39,747 nt of DNA from Flavobacteriales bacterium. GTDB taxonomy: Bacteria; Bacteroidota; Bacteroidia; Flavobacteriales_D; Crocinitomicaceae. How positions within the stretch are numbered: the stretch's first letter is position 1; each line of letters begins with the position of its first letter. The notes under the pieces are model-generated. The model was not told the origin of the DNA. It did not search any database and saw only the letters and a list, made by a program, of their open reading frames with translations. Location: contig CANMUN010000020.1 in the NCBI GenBank assembly GCA_947500875.1, forward strand, positions 1-39,747. The letters run 5' to 3'. Shown here in pieces: positions 24,224 to 34,052 of the stretch. Made by a program: the position numbers and the translations under genes.

Positions 24224-24226
24224 GGA

Positions 24227-27200
24227 TTAACGCTGTATTTTCACTGGAATTAAGTTGTACCCAGCTCGCACGAAATACAAACCGTTTACAGGATTCTGAA
24301 TTTCAATCACCATCTGTGGTTCAATGACCCTTTTCGTTGCAATGATTCTGCCTGATACATCCAATAACTCTAACGATTGACCCGCCAACAAGGACAAACC
24401 TTCTACCGTAAATGTACCGTTGTTCGGATTGGGATACACCAAAATGGATAATCCATTCAATTCCAAGTTTTCTAAAACTTCCATCACTTGGGTGGTCGTA
24501 TCCGCACCTCCACAAGCATTCGTCGCGATTAGGGTAATGGTATAAGTGCCCGGAGAAGTGTACGTATGGGTAGGTTGTGTTTGGGTTGAGGTATTACCGT
24601 CTCCAAAATCCCACACATAGGCATTGGCGTTTTGAGAGGTATTGGTGGTGCTTAAAGCCCCGCCATTGATGTTAAACGTAAACCCTGCCACCGGAGCAGC
24701 GCCTAGGGTGATGTTAATCGTTGACGCGGGACTTGATCCGCACGAGTTGTAGGCAGTTACGGATAAAACCCCCGGAGTGTTATCGAAGGTTAAAGAGATC
24801 GAATTCGTTGTGCTCATGCCTAACCACGTTGCCGGAAAAGTCCAATTGTAAAAGGCCGATGGATCATTGGTAACGGAATAGGTTTCCATGGCATTCGGGC
24901 AAGCATTTGCGTTGCCAATGATTGCAGAAGGGGTGGTAGGTAGCGTTTCTACGGTTACATAGGCCGTATCTTGATAACTGCTCAAATTGTTGCCATCGCT
25001 TACGGTTAGCGAAACAGCATAAACCCCTGGTTGAAAATAGGTAACTGTTGGATTTGCCAAGGTAGATGTTGCTGGCGACCCACCGGGAAAACTCCAATTC
25101 CAAGAGTTGATAGTCCCTCCCGTCGTTTGATCGGTGAATTGTACAGGAGTGTTCACACAAACGGTTGAAGGAGTTCCCGAAAACTGTACATTCAAAGGAC
25201 TCGAAAGGTTGTTCCATTTCCACATTCCGTTCGTGGTAGCGTTCGTATTGAACCATCCCGACCAGCCAATGGAAGGGGTTAAAAATTCACAATATAAATG
25301 TTGAACGTTATCGATTTGCGTCCAGGTTAGGCCTCCATCAAAGGAATACGATGAACCGGATCCCCCATTTGCCGCCCCTGTGGTAAAGATAGTATTGGTA
25401 TTTACGATAGCACAGAGCCCGTTGGTATAAACTGGTCCTGAGGTTGCCAATTGCAACCAGGTTGAGCCCGCATTGGTGGTTTTATATACTGCGCCTCCAT
25501 TCGTTACAATGTAACCGACCGTAGAAGAAGCATAGGAGAAATTCCCGCTGATATTCGCTCCTCCGAAGTCTTGAATCGGTGAAGTATAAACCGCCCAGGT
25601 AGCTCCTTTATCGGTTGAATGAAAAATCCTGCCTTTATTCGTGGAAAACCAAACATTGTTTCCTACGACATCCAATTGACGGGTATAGCCGTATTCTCCC
25701 GCTAAGGGGTTAGGAATGTTCGCTCCTCCCACTAAGGTCCAATTCGTTCCGCCGTTAACGGTTCTATAAATTTCAAACTCGCCATTGATGGGGTCTCCCA
25801 TGCAAAAACCCTCGTTGGCATCCCAAAAATGCACGACATTGGTAAAAGACGCTGCATTACTGAACGTGGCGGTCGTTTGTTTCGTCCAAGTTGAACCTCC
25901 GTTGGTAGTTTTCCAAATTCCTCCCAGCTGACCCGCAGCATTCGGATAGGCCGCTAACCAGGCAACATTAGAAGAAATACCTTGAACCATCGAAATACCA
26001 AGACCGGCATTTCCTACGTTGATGTTTCCGGGAGTCCAAGTGGTTCCTCCGTTAGTAGTTTTCGTAAATTGCTGGACGTTTGCATTGGCACCGCTGCCAT
26101 CATAAGCGGTAGCCCAAACGACGTTTTGATCGACTATTGAAATCCAATTGATTCCTCGGTTCGCTGCGGAGAAGCCAGAGTTCTGAACAATCCAATTGCC
26201 GTAAGGAGGAACGTTTACTGTGATGTAACTGTTTTTGGTTTCCGTATCGGAAGTCTGCGAATTAGTAACCGTTAAACTGACATTATACGTACCAGCGGTA
26301 GCATACGAAATATACGGAGGATTGGCGCCGGTAAAGCTCGAGGGAGTTCCACCCGGAAAACTCCACTGATAGGTCGTAATGGCATTTCCACCGGTAGCAC
26401 AATTTGGGTAAAATTGAACCGAGTCACCTTCAAAAATCGTGGTTGGAACCGCGAAGAAATTAGCGATGGGAGCGCCTGCTGTCAATCCTTGTGAAACGCA
26501 TTGAAGAGCGGCTAAAGCATTAATTCTTGGCCCCATGTTTTGATTGATGTTCACCCCGCTGTTCAGCAAACAACTTAGCACTTGCGCAGGGGTAAGTGTT
26601 GGGTTAACGCTCAGCATTAATCCTACCAAGCCCGCGGCAAAAGGGGTTGCCATGGAAGTTCCACCCATTTTTGCATACCCGTTTCCGTTGGAAGTATACA
26701 CCGTGCTCAATAAACCGCCATTGGAATATCCACCGGGCGCGGCAATATCAACGTAGGGAGTTGCACCATTGTAATTCGAAAAACTGGAGCGTTGGTCATT
26801 GGCATCTACCGATCCAACACAAATCACATTGTTGTAGGCACCAGGATAATGCAAGGTTGTTGTGTTGCTGTTCCCCGCAGCAGCCATGAACACAATGTTC
26901 GGATAAGCATTTATCAAGTTTTGAAACGCCTGAGAAGGACTTGTTCCACCGAAGGACATGCTCACCACATGGGCTCCGTTTTCACAAGCCCACTGTACAC
27001 CGCCGTAACCGTACCATACAGAACCTGATGAAGACGCATTGTTCGGAGTGCATTTCACTCCAATTAGCTCGACATTACCTCCTAAACCGGCAATACCGAT
27101 AGCATTATTAATGTCGGCGGTTGCTAAGCCGGCACAGTGTGTACCATGCGACCAACCGGCATCTTGCGTATGCGTAGAAGGAGGAGCAGCATTGTTGTCG

Positions 27201-27772
27201 TTATCCGCTACATCGTATTGCTTAAACGCAGTTAAATCCGTATGGGTAGAGTACACGGCATTGTCAACAATGGCAATTTTAACCGAATTATTTCCTTGCG
27301 AGATATTCCAAGCATTTTCAGAACCTACGAGGGTATGATACCATTTATTGGTTCCTGTGTGGCTGGGGTCATTGGGAATAAAACCGGTGGAATAAATGGG
27401 TTCCTTTTCCGCATACAGAACTTCTGCTACTTTTTCTAACTGATTCATGTACTCATGAATATGCGCATCATCACTAAAGTAAATGCGATAAATATTCATC
27501 AACGATGGCTTGTAGGAGAAATAGGAAGGGCGTTCCAATTTCGTTACGTTGGCATCGTGGAAGATGGTTTCTAAAAAAGGATAGTTATGAAAATCGTCCA
27601 ACAGGGCCAATTGATTTGCATCGGTTTGCTCAAGGTTTAAGGCGTTAGGCCTCACTTCGCCTTTGAGTTGAAACATTAACACCCCTGGATGAAACGAAGG
27701 AGTTGGAACGTTTTGTGCCAACGAGATGCACGAGATTCCGATGAATAAAAGGATTAGGGTAAAGTTTTTCAT
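24227..27772 (-). CDS. Secreted subtilisin-like protease with PKD, Asp-box and T9SS sorting domains
   Basis: The start at 27772 (MKNFTLILLFIGISCISLAQ, a signal peptide) gives 1181 residues; the frame extends 411 bp further but crosses the gldN end and is rejected. A propeptide-like region precedes the S8 domain. Its catalytic set is Asp near residue 168 (IAIVDNAVY), His near 209 (SHGTHCAG), oxyanion Asn (AAAGNSNTT) and Ser near 371 (GGTSMATP). Three PKD-like domains follow at about 431-517, 857-944 and 1024-1104, with an Ig-like segment before the last. Between them, about 527-857, six Asp-box repeats (TTNGGTTWT, TTNGGSTWT, TVNGGTNWT, STDKGATWA, TTNAGSTWL, FDGGLTWT) form a likely beta-propeller. 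The last ~75 residues (VYPNPNNGTFTVEG...KIQR) are a type A T9SS sorting domain. Confidence 0.93.
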   Translation of the reverse strand: MKNFTLILLFIGISCISLAQNVPTPSFHPGVLMFQLKGEVRPNALNLEQTDANQLALLDDFHNYPFLETIFHDANVTKLERPSYFSYKPSLMNIYRIYFSDDAHIHEYMNQLEKVAEVLYAEKEPIYSTGFIPNDPSHTGTNKWYHTLVGSENAWNISQGNNSVKIAIVDNAVYSTHTDLTAFKQYDVADNDNNAAPPSTHTQDAGWSHGTHCAGLATADINNAIGIAGLGGNVELIGVKCTPNNASSSGSVWYGYGGVQWACENGAHVVSMSFGGTSPSQAFQNLINAYPNIVFMAAAGNSNTTTLHYPGAYNNVICVGSVDANDQRSSFSNYNGATPYVDIAAPGGYSNGGLLSTVYTSNGNGYAKMGGTSMATPFAAGLVGLMLSVNPTLTPAQVLSCLLNSGVNINQNMGPRINALAALQCVSQGLTAGAPIANFFAVPTTIFEGDSVQFYPNCATGGNAITTYQWSFPGGTPSSFTGANPPYISYATAGTYNVSLTVTNSQTSDTETKNSYITVNVPPYGNWIVQNSGFSAANRGINWISIVDQNVVWATAYDGSGANANVQQFTKTTNGGTTWTPGNINVGNAGLGISMVQGISSNVAWLAAYPNAAGQLGGIWKTTNGGSTWTKQTTATFSNAASFTNVVHFWDANEGFCMGDPINGEFEIYRTVNGGTNWTLVGGANIPNPLAGEYGYTRQLDVVGNNVWFSTNKGRIFHSTDKGATWAVYTSPIQDFGGANISGNFSYASSTVGYIVTNGGAVYKTTNAGSTWLQLATSGPVYTNGLCAIVNTNTIFTTGAANGGSGSSYSFDGGLTWTQIDNVQHLYCEFLTPSIGWSGWFNTNATTNGMWKWNNLSSPLNVQFSGTPSTVCVNTPVQFTDQTTGGTINSWNWSFPGGSPATSTLANPTVTYFQPGVYAVSLTVSDGNNLSSYQDTAYVTVETLPTTPSAIIGNANACPNAMETYSVTNDPSAFYNWTFPATWLGMSTTNSISLTFDNTPGVLSVTAYNSCGSSPASTINITLGAAPVAGFTFNINGGALSTTNTSQNANAYVWDFGDGNTSTQTQPTHTYTSPGTYTITLIATNACGGADTTTQVMEVLENLELNGLSILVYPNPNNGTFTVEGLSLLAGQSLELLDVSGRIIATKRVIEPQMVIEIQNPVNGLYFVRAGYNLIPVKIQR

Positions 27773-27787
27773 GCTACAGATTTTGCA

Positions 27788-27819
27788 TAAAAATAGGTAA
27801 AGGGCCGAAGATAACCAAA
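27788..27819 (-). promoter_or_regulatory. Candidate promoter of the subtilisin gene
   Basis: Reading the minus strand, TTTG (27819-27816) lies 20 bp ahead of TATTTTTA (27795-27788), close to the Bacteroidota -33/-7 pattern (last base differs). It sits between the gldN terminator and the protease ATG. Confidence 0.4.
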
Positions 27820-27820
27820 C

Positions 27821-27848
27821 AAAAAACCCCAACTTTCGTCGGGGTTTT
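27821..27848 (-). terminator. Intrinsic terminator behind gldN
   Basis: On the minus strand AAAACCCCGAC-GAAA-GTTGGGGTTTTTT folds into a stem closed by a GAAA tetraloop (one G-T pair) and ends in a T run. It lies 19 bp after the gldN stop and separates the T9SS core operon from the protease gene. Confidence 0.9.
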
Positions 27849-27866
27849 CTCAAAACAGTGTTAATC

Positions 27867-29210
27867 TTAATAATGCCACAAATCGGTTTCCCAAGTACGC
27901 ATGGTTTCTTTGATTTTTTGGGCCTCGTAAAGGGCATCAACCCCATAGCGGTAATCCTCAATGTCGCGGTCGAATTGATCCGTAGCTTTGTAGATTTGCG
28001 CCGAAAACAAACGTTTCCAGAATAAATCGTCGAAAGACATCCATTGCGAGTCGCTTTGCTCATTGTAGACAAAGTAATTGACAATAACATTGCGAAGTTG
28101 TGGAAAATACAACCAAAACATTTCGTATTCTGCTGTTGGCGTCGTCGGATTAATAGGTGTTTTGGCACCCCCAACGCTTGCAACCAAAGACGGCGGATTA
28201 GCGAACGGATCCCTCATGATCAAACTACCGCGATCCGAGAATTTCACTGTATCTATTGTGTATCTCGCTACCGGAGCTATGGCTATTATTCGCTTATCTA
28301 ACATAGATCGTTCCTTGTCAAAGAACCAATCTTCTTTGATATTGTAAGCAGTTATCAAATCAGAAGTAACAAAAAACGTTAAGTCTTCGGAGAGTAAAGA
28401 AACATCACTATTTGATTTGGTAGCTTTTGCCATAGCTTTATTCCATGACTTTTCAAAAGCAGCCGCTTTTTCTGGATCAGCCATTTGAGTTTTTACATCC
28501 GGTTGCCATTGTGCTCCAATTTGGCTTGCATCATAATCCGTTTTAATGTAATTATCCGTCCAATCCTTGAAGGTTTTGAAATTCATATAATCTGTCATAT
28601 ATACCTTTGGTTGACCTTGGTATAAACCCGAAATTGGAGTGCCTTCAAAGAAACCACCACAGCGATCCACAATATTCTTAGCATACGAAGGATTAGGCTG
28701 GTAGTAAGAATTTTCATCTTGGTCTAATTTGTATCGGTTCAAACGATATTTCAAGGCATATCCATCTTCTTTGGTAAAATTGAAATCTAACGAATCCGCA
28801 ACATAAAACATCGACAAGTCTCCGTTCATCAAATGCTGCACGATAATCGTCCATAAACTCAATCGAGACTGGTTACGAATCCACCCCTTATGATCCATCA
28901 TTTCAGCAGCATTTTTAGGCGGTACCATCGTAAATTCCTTGGTGAATTTATCGTAGGGCAAAAACAATTTGTGATTGGCTTTTTCACGAGCATCTATTCG
29001 TGAAAACAATCTCTTGGACCAAACATAATCAGCCTCACGAACATACTCATATTCTATGCGCGATCTAACCGGAACTTCCTCTTTAATCACCACACCGTCA
29101 ATTACACCATCCGAAGGCATGTTAACCGGGCCTCGCTGAATATCCAAAGGATTTTGAGCGAATGAGATGCCACTAAGTGCTACTAGCGAAAGAAAAATTA
29201 TTGCACGCAT
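27867..29210 (-). CDS. gldN: T9SS protein GldN/PorN (enlarged)
   Basis: This 447-residue periplasmic protein has a signal peptide (IIFLSLVALSGISFAQ). GldN forms a ring with GldK under the outer membrane and contacts GldM. The family opening (SRIEYEYVREADYVWSKRLFSRIDAREKANHKLF) and ending (FFVYNEQSDSQWMSFDDLFWKRLFSAQIYKATDQ, with FVYN as read FVYNEQ) are clear. The middle, about residues 140-280, carries extra sequence compared with the roughly 300-360 residues I recall for other GldN/PorN proteins. It is 8 bp after gldM and the last gene of the cluster, just ahead of a strong terminator. Confidence 0.92.
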   Translation of the reverse strand: MRAIIFLSLVALSGISFAQNPLDIQRGPVNMPSDGVIDGVVIKEEVPVRSRIEYEYVREADYVWSKRLFSRIDAREKANHKLFLPYDKFTKEFTMVPPKNAAEMMDHKGWIRNQSRLSLWTIIVQHLMNGDLSMFYVADSLDFNFTKEDGYALKYRLNRYKLDQDENSYYQPNPSYAKNIVDRCGGFFEGTPISGLYQGQPKVYMTDYMNFKTFKDWTDNYIKTDYDASQIGAQWQPDVKTQMADPEKAAAFEKSWNKAMAKATKSNSDVSLLSEDLTFFVTSDLITAYNIKEDWFFDKERSMLDKRIIAIAPVARYTIDTVKFSDRGSLIMRDPFANPPSLVASVGGAKTPINPTTPTAEYEMFWLYFPQLRNVIVNYFVYNEQSDSQWMSFDDLFWKRLFSAQIYKATDQFDRDIEDYRYGVDALYEAQKIKETMRTWETDLWHY

Positions 29211-29218
29211 AGTTAATC

Positions 29219-30979
29219 TTATTGAATTTGAATTGAACCTTTAAAAGCGGTCGTTTTTCCGGTATCCACTCTTTTCGCAGTACCATAAATACCAACAACA
29301 GAACCTGGCGAAAACGCCCTAAGTGCATTTGCAGGTACATTATTCCCGGTAACCTTTGTAGACCCTACTTTCATTTCAGTTATGATAAATTGAACTCCTT
29401 GCAAAACGGCTCCCGGAGGCAATCCAACGTAAATCGGGCCACCTTTTGCTGTTAGCGATGGTGTTAGAACAGTTGGCTCTGGGAAAGGCCGAATGGGAAA
29501 CGTCTGTTTAAACACAACCGGCTTATCGTTCTTGTCTTTAGCATTTACGGTTATCGTTGCTCCGTCTTTACTCGGGGTAACTTTTGCTACATAATAATTA
29601 CCCACCTTCGGACAAGGGCGCCCGTTGCACGAAACGGTCATTGACTTAATATTCGAACCACCTGCGGATGCCGTAATTTTATTATCCCAATCACCATACA
29701 AGGCTGTTTGCAAAGGCAGACCAATTGAACCACCGCTTTTTTGAGCGACAAAAACCTTGGCTTCAAAATCATCGTATTTCATCGAAAGATCCTTCTTTGC
29801 TATTCCAACGGTACCTTTAATAACCATCTCATTAGATCCTGATGCTGTGATTTCCAAGGTGGCAACACCGTCTTTGATTTCTTTTAATGTACCTGGATAC
29901 TTATTGTCTTTAAACTTTAAAGGTTTATCCGTATCATAAGCAGCCATCGAAACATACACTTCAAATTTATCTCCAGTCTCAACAACAGCTACCGACGGAC
30001 GAGCTAACGCCTCAATTTTGTTGAATGAATATTCTCCCGTTGAAATTCGACCCTTTATCAATGATAAAGCCTTCGCCCTTGCGGTTAAAACATCGTATTG
30101 CAAAGAGGATAGCGATGCTAGGGCAGCAATCATCGGAGCATGAAAAAAGGTACGGCCTAACCAATGCACATTCTGTGTGATATCTCCATCATGACCGTAT
30201 TTATCCTTCTCCAATTTAGTTAATTCACAATACATTGTTATTAGAGCCTCCTCATCATCTGCTGTATTCACACGATTGCCCTTGAGTATTAGATCTTTTA
30301 CCTGCTTTTCCAAATCGGTATTATCCTTAAATTGGTCAACTGATCCATTCAGGACGACTTTAAACGCTTTTTCATTTCCAGCATAAGTCCCACAAAGTTC
30401 AATCAAACGCTTTCTGAAAAGTTTATATGGCTCCCAAACCTTTTTCATGCCTTCTCCGTTAGGATCTATATCATCCAACTCCTTTATTCCCAACTCACGC
30501 ATTGGTGTATCGAACTCATCCTTTGCCTCTAAGGCGGTCAAGTTTAGTTTAGATGGCATTAATGGTTGATTAGCATCGTATTTCTCCCACAAAATCTTCT
30601 TTTCATTATTTGGTGCTGCAGGCTCATTTGGCTTTAATTCACCAAGCTTTTCAAGCAATAAGAGCTTTGTGTCATCTAAGTTCTTGATAACAATAGCTGC
30701 TTCCTTATCAATTTCCGCTATTGACTTTAACGCCGATTCAATCTTTTTACGCTTTTCCAACTCATCTGGCCCACTAGCCTCAGCATATGCAGACTTTAAC
30801 TCGCTCCTTAAATCGTCACCTCTTCCAAGTTGCGTAAATGCTCCCTTTTGAATATTGGCTTCGATGGCTACAAATGCATCTAAAATTTGTTTTGATACGT
30901 TCAAGGCAAGAAGGGCCGTGAGTACAATGTACATCATCGAAATCATCTTCTGCCTTGGGGTTTCCTTAGCTCCTCCCAT
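29219..30979 (-). CDS. gldM: T9SS motor protein GldM/PorM
   Basis: This 586-residue inner-membrane protein has a single N-terminal helix (MMYIVLTALLALNVSKQILDAFVAIE, about residues 14-40) followed by a large periplasmic part. GldM and GldL form the proton-driven rotary motor of the T9SS and of gliding. The start GGAKETPRQKMISMMYIVLTALLALNVS is nearly invariant in the family. The long alpha-helical D1 domain is followed by Ig-like D2-D4 domains (EVYVSMAAYDTDKPLKF..., the cysteine-bearing VSCNGRPCPKVGNYYVAKV). It lies 41 bp after gldL and 8 bp before gldN. Confidence 0.95.
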   Translation of the reverse strand: MGGAKETPRQKMISMMYIVLTALLALNVSKQILDAFVAIEANIQKGAFTQLGRGDDLRSELKSAYAEASGPDELEKRKKIESALKSIAEIDKEAAIVIKNLDDTKLLLLEKLGELKPNEPAAPNNEKKILWEKYDANQPLMPSKLNLTALEAKDEFDTPMRELGIKELDDIDPNGEGMKKVWEPYKLFRKRLIELCGTYAGNEKAFKVVLNGSVDQFKDNTDLEKQVKDLILKGNRVNTADDEEALITMYCELTKLEKDKYGHDGDITQNVHWLGRTFFHAPMIAALASLSSLQYDVLTARAKALSLIKGRISTGEYSFNKIEALARPSVAVVETGDKFEVYVSMAAYDTDKPLKFKDNKYPGTLKEIKDGVATLEITASGSNEMVIKGTVGIAKKDLSMKYDDFEAKVFVAQKSGGSIGLPLQTALYGDWDNKITASAGGSNIKSMTVSCNGRPCPKVGNYYVAKVTPSKDGATITVNAKDKNDKPVVFKQTFPIRPFPEPTVLTPSLTAKGGPIYVGLPPGAVLQGVQFIITEMKVGSTKVTGNNVPANALRAFSPGSVVGIYGTAKRVDTGKTTAFKGSIQIQ

Positions 30980-31020
30980 TTCTATCTATTTTTTAAAATG
31001 TTATTATTCCTCTACCTGGC

Positions 31021-31854
31021 TTATTTACCCATTGCACGTAACATATTGCCGTAAACGCTGTTCAAGTCTTCCAAGTTCTTGGCTAAGACCTTCATATTGC
31101 TCGCATAGGCTTTGGTATCATCGGCAGACTCAGATAAACTGTTCATTACCGTTTGCAAAGAACCAACTCCAGCAAGGCTCGCATTTAATTCTTTTAAGTT
31201 GTTTGCGGCAGTAGTAATTTGACTACCAAAATCCTGAACTCCCGTACCATCCACCGTAATATCTGCCACTCTTTTAGAGGCAGCTGCATAGGAATCGGAT
31301 AATTGAGAGATGTTTGCAGCAGCAGTATTCAATGCCGCAACGTAAGCATCAGATGCCCCAGCCGCGTTGGCTACACCTTTTAAAGATTCTGCCGTGGTGT
31401 GTAATTGAGAAATGCCATTCCCCAATTTATCGAACAAGGCTTGGTTAACACCGGCTTTCTCCATCATTGCATCAATCTTAGCACCGTAATCCTGACCAGC
31501 ACCTGAACCTCCACCGCTGATAGCTAATGGATTAACATCGTCTCCATCCCATTTTACGTAATTTCCTCCTTTCTCATCGTACCCTCTGTGGCGCTCTTTT
31601 TCAGGGTAAGCGTAAGGATAGTAAACGGACCAATCCGGTTCTGCATGGGTTAATTGAAAGGAACTCATAGTAAATAACACCGCTTCCGTACCTAGTCCCA
31701 CAATCAACATTTCGTTACATCCTGGCCAGTGCATGATTTTAAACAAGGCCCCTAAGATTACCACTGCGGCACCAATACCGAAGGCATATCCCATTACTTT
31801 TCTTCCCGTTGGCGTTGCCATCCATGCTCCTATTCCTTTCTTTTTTGCTCCCAT
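31021..31854 (-). CDS. gldL: T9SS motor protein GldL/PorL
   Basis: This 277-residue protein has two N-terminal membrane helices (about residues 20-40 and 46-66). Glu57, in GLGTEAVLFTMSSF, corresponds to the intramembrane glutamate that is key to proton flow in characterised GldL. The first helix has GYAFGIGAAVVILGALFKIMHWP. The rest is a cytoplasmic helical domain rich in Ala, Asn and Ser, ending in KVLAKNLEDLNSVYGNMLRAMGK, typical of the family. It is longer than the ~215 residues of the Flavobacterium johnsoniae protein as I recall it. It lies 41 bp before gldM. Confidence 0.95.
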   Translation of the reverse strand: MGAKKKGIGAWMATPTGRKVMGYAFGIGAAVVILGALFKIMHWPGCNEMLIVGLGTEAVLFTMSSFQLTHAEPDWSVYYPYAYPEKERHRGYDEKGGNYVKWDGDDVNPLAISGGGSGAGQDYGAKIDAMMEKAGVNQALFDKLGNGISQLHTTAESLKGVANAAGASDAYVAALNTAAANISQLSDSYAAASKRVADITVDGTGVQDFGSQITTAANNLKELNASLAGVGSLQTVMNSLSESADDTKAYASNMKVLAKNLEDLNSVYGNMLRAMGK

Positions 31855-31908
31855 GACTTTTTTTAATTTTAAACGTTAAACTTAGATTTATTTATTTTGT
31901 TACAGATT

Positions 31909-33957
31909 TTACTTAAGTTGAATATCCATTTGGATTTCTTCGCCGTTCTCGGCATCCAAATCTTTACCTCCACGACCGAGGTGTGTCATTACGTTCCTGA
32001 AACCGATGTAACACTTGGCTGTATCTTGGTATTCAAACGTTCTCGTTCCATTTTGAAGGTAATATCCAACATCTTTCCAAGAACCTCCGCGAATGACTTT
32101 TCGTTTCTTCACAGGGTGATCATCGTCTTTGGCATCATACACGTATTCGGTATTAAGGTCGTGGGTAAATTCATACGATGACTCATCAAAAGCACTGTTA
32201 CACCACTCGGCCACGTTGCCGGCCATGCAATACAAACCGTAAGCATTTGGATTATAAGAATATACTTTCACGGTATGGAACCCACCGTCTTCAAAATAAC
32301 GGCCTCTCATTGGCTTAAAGTTGGCCAAGAAACAACCGTTGGCATTACGAATGTATGGACCACCCCAAGGGTATTGGGAAAGCTCAAGATCCCCTCGTGC
32401 TGCTCGCTCCCATTCCATTTCGGAAGGCAAACGGAAATCGTTCACGTATAAATCTCCACCAGCCAGCAACCAGCTGTGGTACAGCTGAGTTCTCCAAACA
32501 GAAAACGCTTTTGCTTGGCACCAAGTAACTCCAACTACTGGGTAATTGTCGTAAGCAGTATGCCAAAAATAGTTCTCTGCCATGGGATCATGGTACGAAT
32601 ACGTAAAGTCTCTTACCCAACACAGCGTATCTGGATACACGTTAATGCGCTCTTTGATAATGTAACGGCTACGATCTGTATGCCCCCGTATGGCGTTGTG
32701 CTGTCCTTTGCTGTTCGTGTACCCTAAATCCAAGTCTTGGCCTGGGTTTTCAAGAATTGATTCTTTGACTAGTAAACTATTTTTATCATCTTTTGGCACA
32801 TAAACCCCAACAGTATCAACCAACAAATTTCCCTGATCGTCATACAGCGGCTTTAAGGTACCATCGTACATCACCATTGAGCCATCGTTGGTTAAGGTTG
32901 CGCGGTGCATTCCATTGGATTTGTCATTTTTAGAAAGTGGGTTACGCCTTGAGGAAGGGTCGTCTTTTGCCATGGCATTCAACTTTACATCGTAGCCGTT
33001 ATCAGCGGTCATCACCTTACCTCGTTTAGCCGCTTCTTTGTAATCCACCCAATAATAATCGTAGAACAAAAGACGTGTGTCGATTTGTTTGTTTTCAAAA
33101 AAGCGTTCCTCTTTCGAAACATACATATCGGAAAGCAAAAGAGCGATTTCAGGATCTGTGTATTCAATAGGTGTTTCCCAGTTCAATTGAAGGTACTTAC
33201 GATTGTCTATTCTTCCTCCCTGCGTTTTTATTAGCTTTTCTTGCTCAGTTTTATCTTTATTTGTTTCCGCTTGATCATCAGCTTTTGAATTCTTTTCTCC
33301 TCCATAACCACTTATAATAGCCGAAACTTCATCGCTGTTAAGTGTAATATCAATTTCATCTCTTTTTTTGGGAATCGCTCCAAAAGCATCCGCCAATTTT
33401 TTACTGCCTTTAAACATTTCCTTCGGCTTTGCAGTCCCATCGCCTCTATAACCGAGAATCGCCAAGTATACTTTATCTAAGCCTTCTATACCTTCTGAGT
33501 TCAAGGGATCAAAAGCGTTGTTACCACCCAACACATCAGAGCCAATATCCATAATGCTGCGGTAAGGATCACGGAAAAAGTCTTCGGGAACATTGACCCA
33601 CTGCTCCGCATCGTCCCCGGATTGACGTCGGTACAATTTTTCACGGGCGATGGAGTCGCGCACCCAATAGACAAACTGACGGTACTCGTTGTTCGAGATT
33701 TCCGAAGCGTCCATGTAAAATGCTTGAATGGACACCGTACGGTTACGCGTGGTGTACAAGCCCATGATGTCTTTGTCGTTTTGACCCGCCTGAAAGGCAC
33801 CAGATGGAATATATACCATTCCGTAAGGAACCTTACCTGGTCCTAGGACATCGGGATACCAATTCGTACGGCCTTTAACACCTACGAGGTTACCGTCTAC
33901 CGGATCGCACGCAGCGAACAATACAACAGCTAAAGCAAATACTACTACTTTTCTCAT
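31909..33957 (-). CDS. gldK: T9SS lipoprotein GldK/PorK (enlarged)
   Basis: This 682-residue lipoprotein starts MRKVVVFALAVVLFAAC, with Cys17 as the lipid anchor. It has an FGE/SUMF1-like fold (VPYGMVYIPSGAFQAG, then NDFRLPSEMEWERAARG near 509, GNVAEWCNSAF near 580 and KKRKVIRGGSWKDVGY near 620). GldK forms the periplasmic ring with GldN. Characterised GldK/PorK are about 460-490 residues. The extra ~200 residues lie between about 140 and 400 and include a low-complexity KADDQAETNKDKTEQEKL segment near 225. The gene is 54 bp ahead of gldL and 95 bp after porP. Confidence 0.93.
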   Translation of the reverse strand: MRKVVVFALAVVLFAACDPVDGNLVGVKGRTNWYPDVLGPGKVPYGMVYIPSGAFQAGQNDKDIMGLYTTRNRTVSIQAFYMDASEISNNEYRQFVYWVRDSIAREKLYRRQSGDDAEQWVNVPEDFFRDPYRSIMDIGSDVLGGNNAFDPLNSEGIEGLDKVYLAILGYRGDGTAKPKEMFKGSKKLADAFGAIPKKRDEIDITLNSDEVSAIISGYGGEKNSKADDQAETNKDKTEQEKLIKTQGGRIDNRKYLQLNWETPIEYTDPEIALLLSDMYVSKEERFFENKQIDTRLLFYDYYWVDYKEAAKRGKVMTADNGYDVKLNAMAKDDPSSRRNPLSKNDKSNGMHRATLTNDGSMVMYDGTLKPLYDDQGNLLVDTVGVYVPKDDKNSLLVKESILENPGQDLDLGYTNSKGQHNAIRGHTDRSRYIIKERINVYPDTLCWVRDFTYSYHDPMAENYFWHTAYDNYPVVGVTWCQAKAFSVWRTQLYHSWLLAGGDLYVNDFRLPSEMEWERAARGDLELSQYPWGGPYIRNANGCFLANFKPMRGRYFEDGGFHTVKVYSYNPNAYGLYCMAGNVAEWCNSAFDESSYEFTHDLNTEYVYDAKDDDHPVKKRKVIRGGSWKDVGYYLQNGTRTFEYQDTAKCYIGFRNVMTHLGRGGKDLDAENGEEIQMDIQLK

Positions 33958-34052
33958 TTTATCCTTTTTTGGTTCTTACCTTTTGCCAAACTCCACTTGC
34001 TACAGGTTATTTCAGTTTGGGTATAACGTCAGAACATTCAAAATGGTTACAT

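Noticed and set aside
24227..26230. Repeated short motifs in the protease gene considered as DNA repeats or a CRISPR-like array
   Set aside because: They are protein-level Asp-box and PKD repeats with varied spacing and diverged DNA.
27773..28183. N-terminal extension of the subtilisin frame up to 28183
   Set aside because: It crosses the gldN terminator and overlaps the end of gldN. The signal peptide begins cleanly at 27772.
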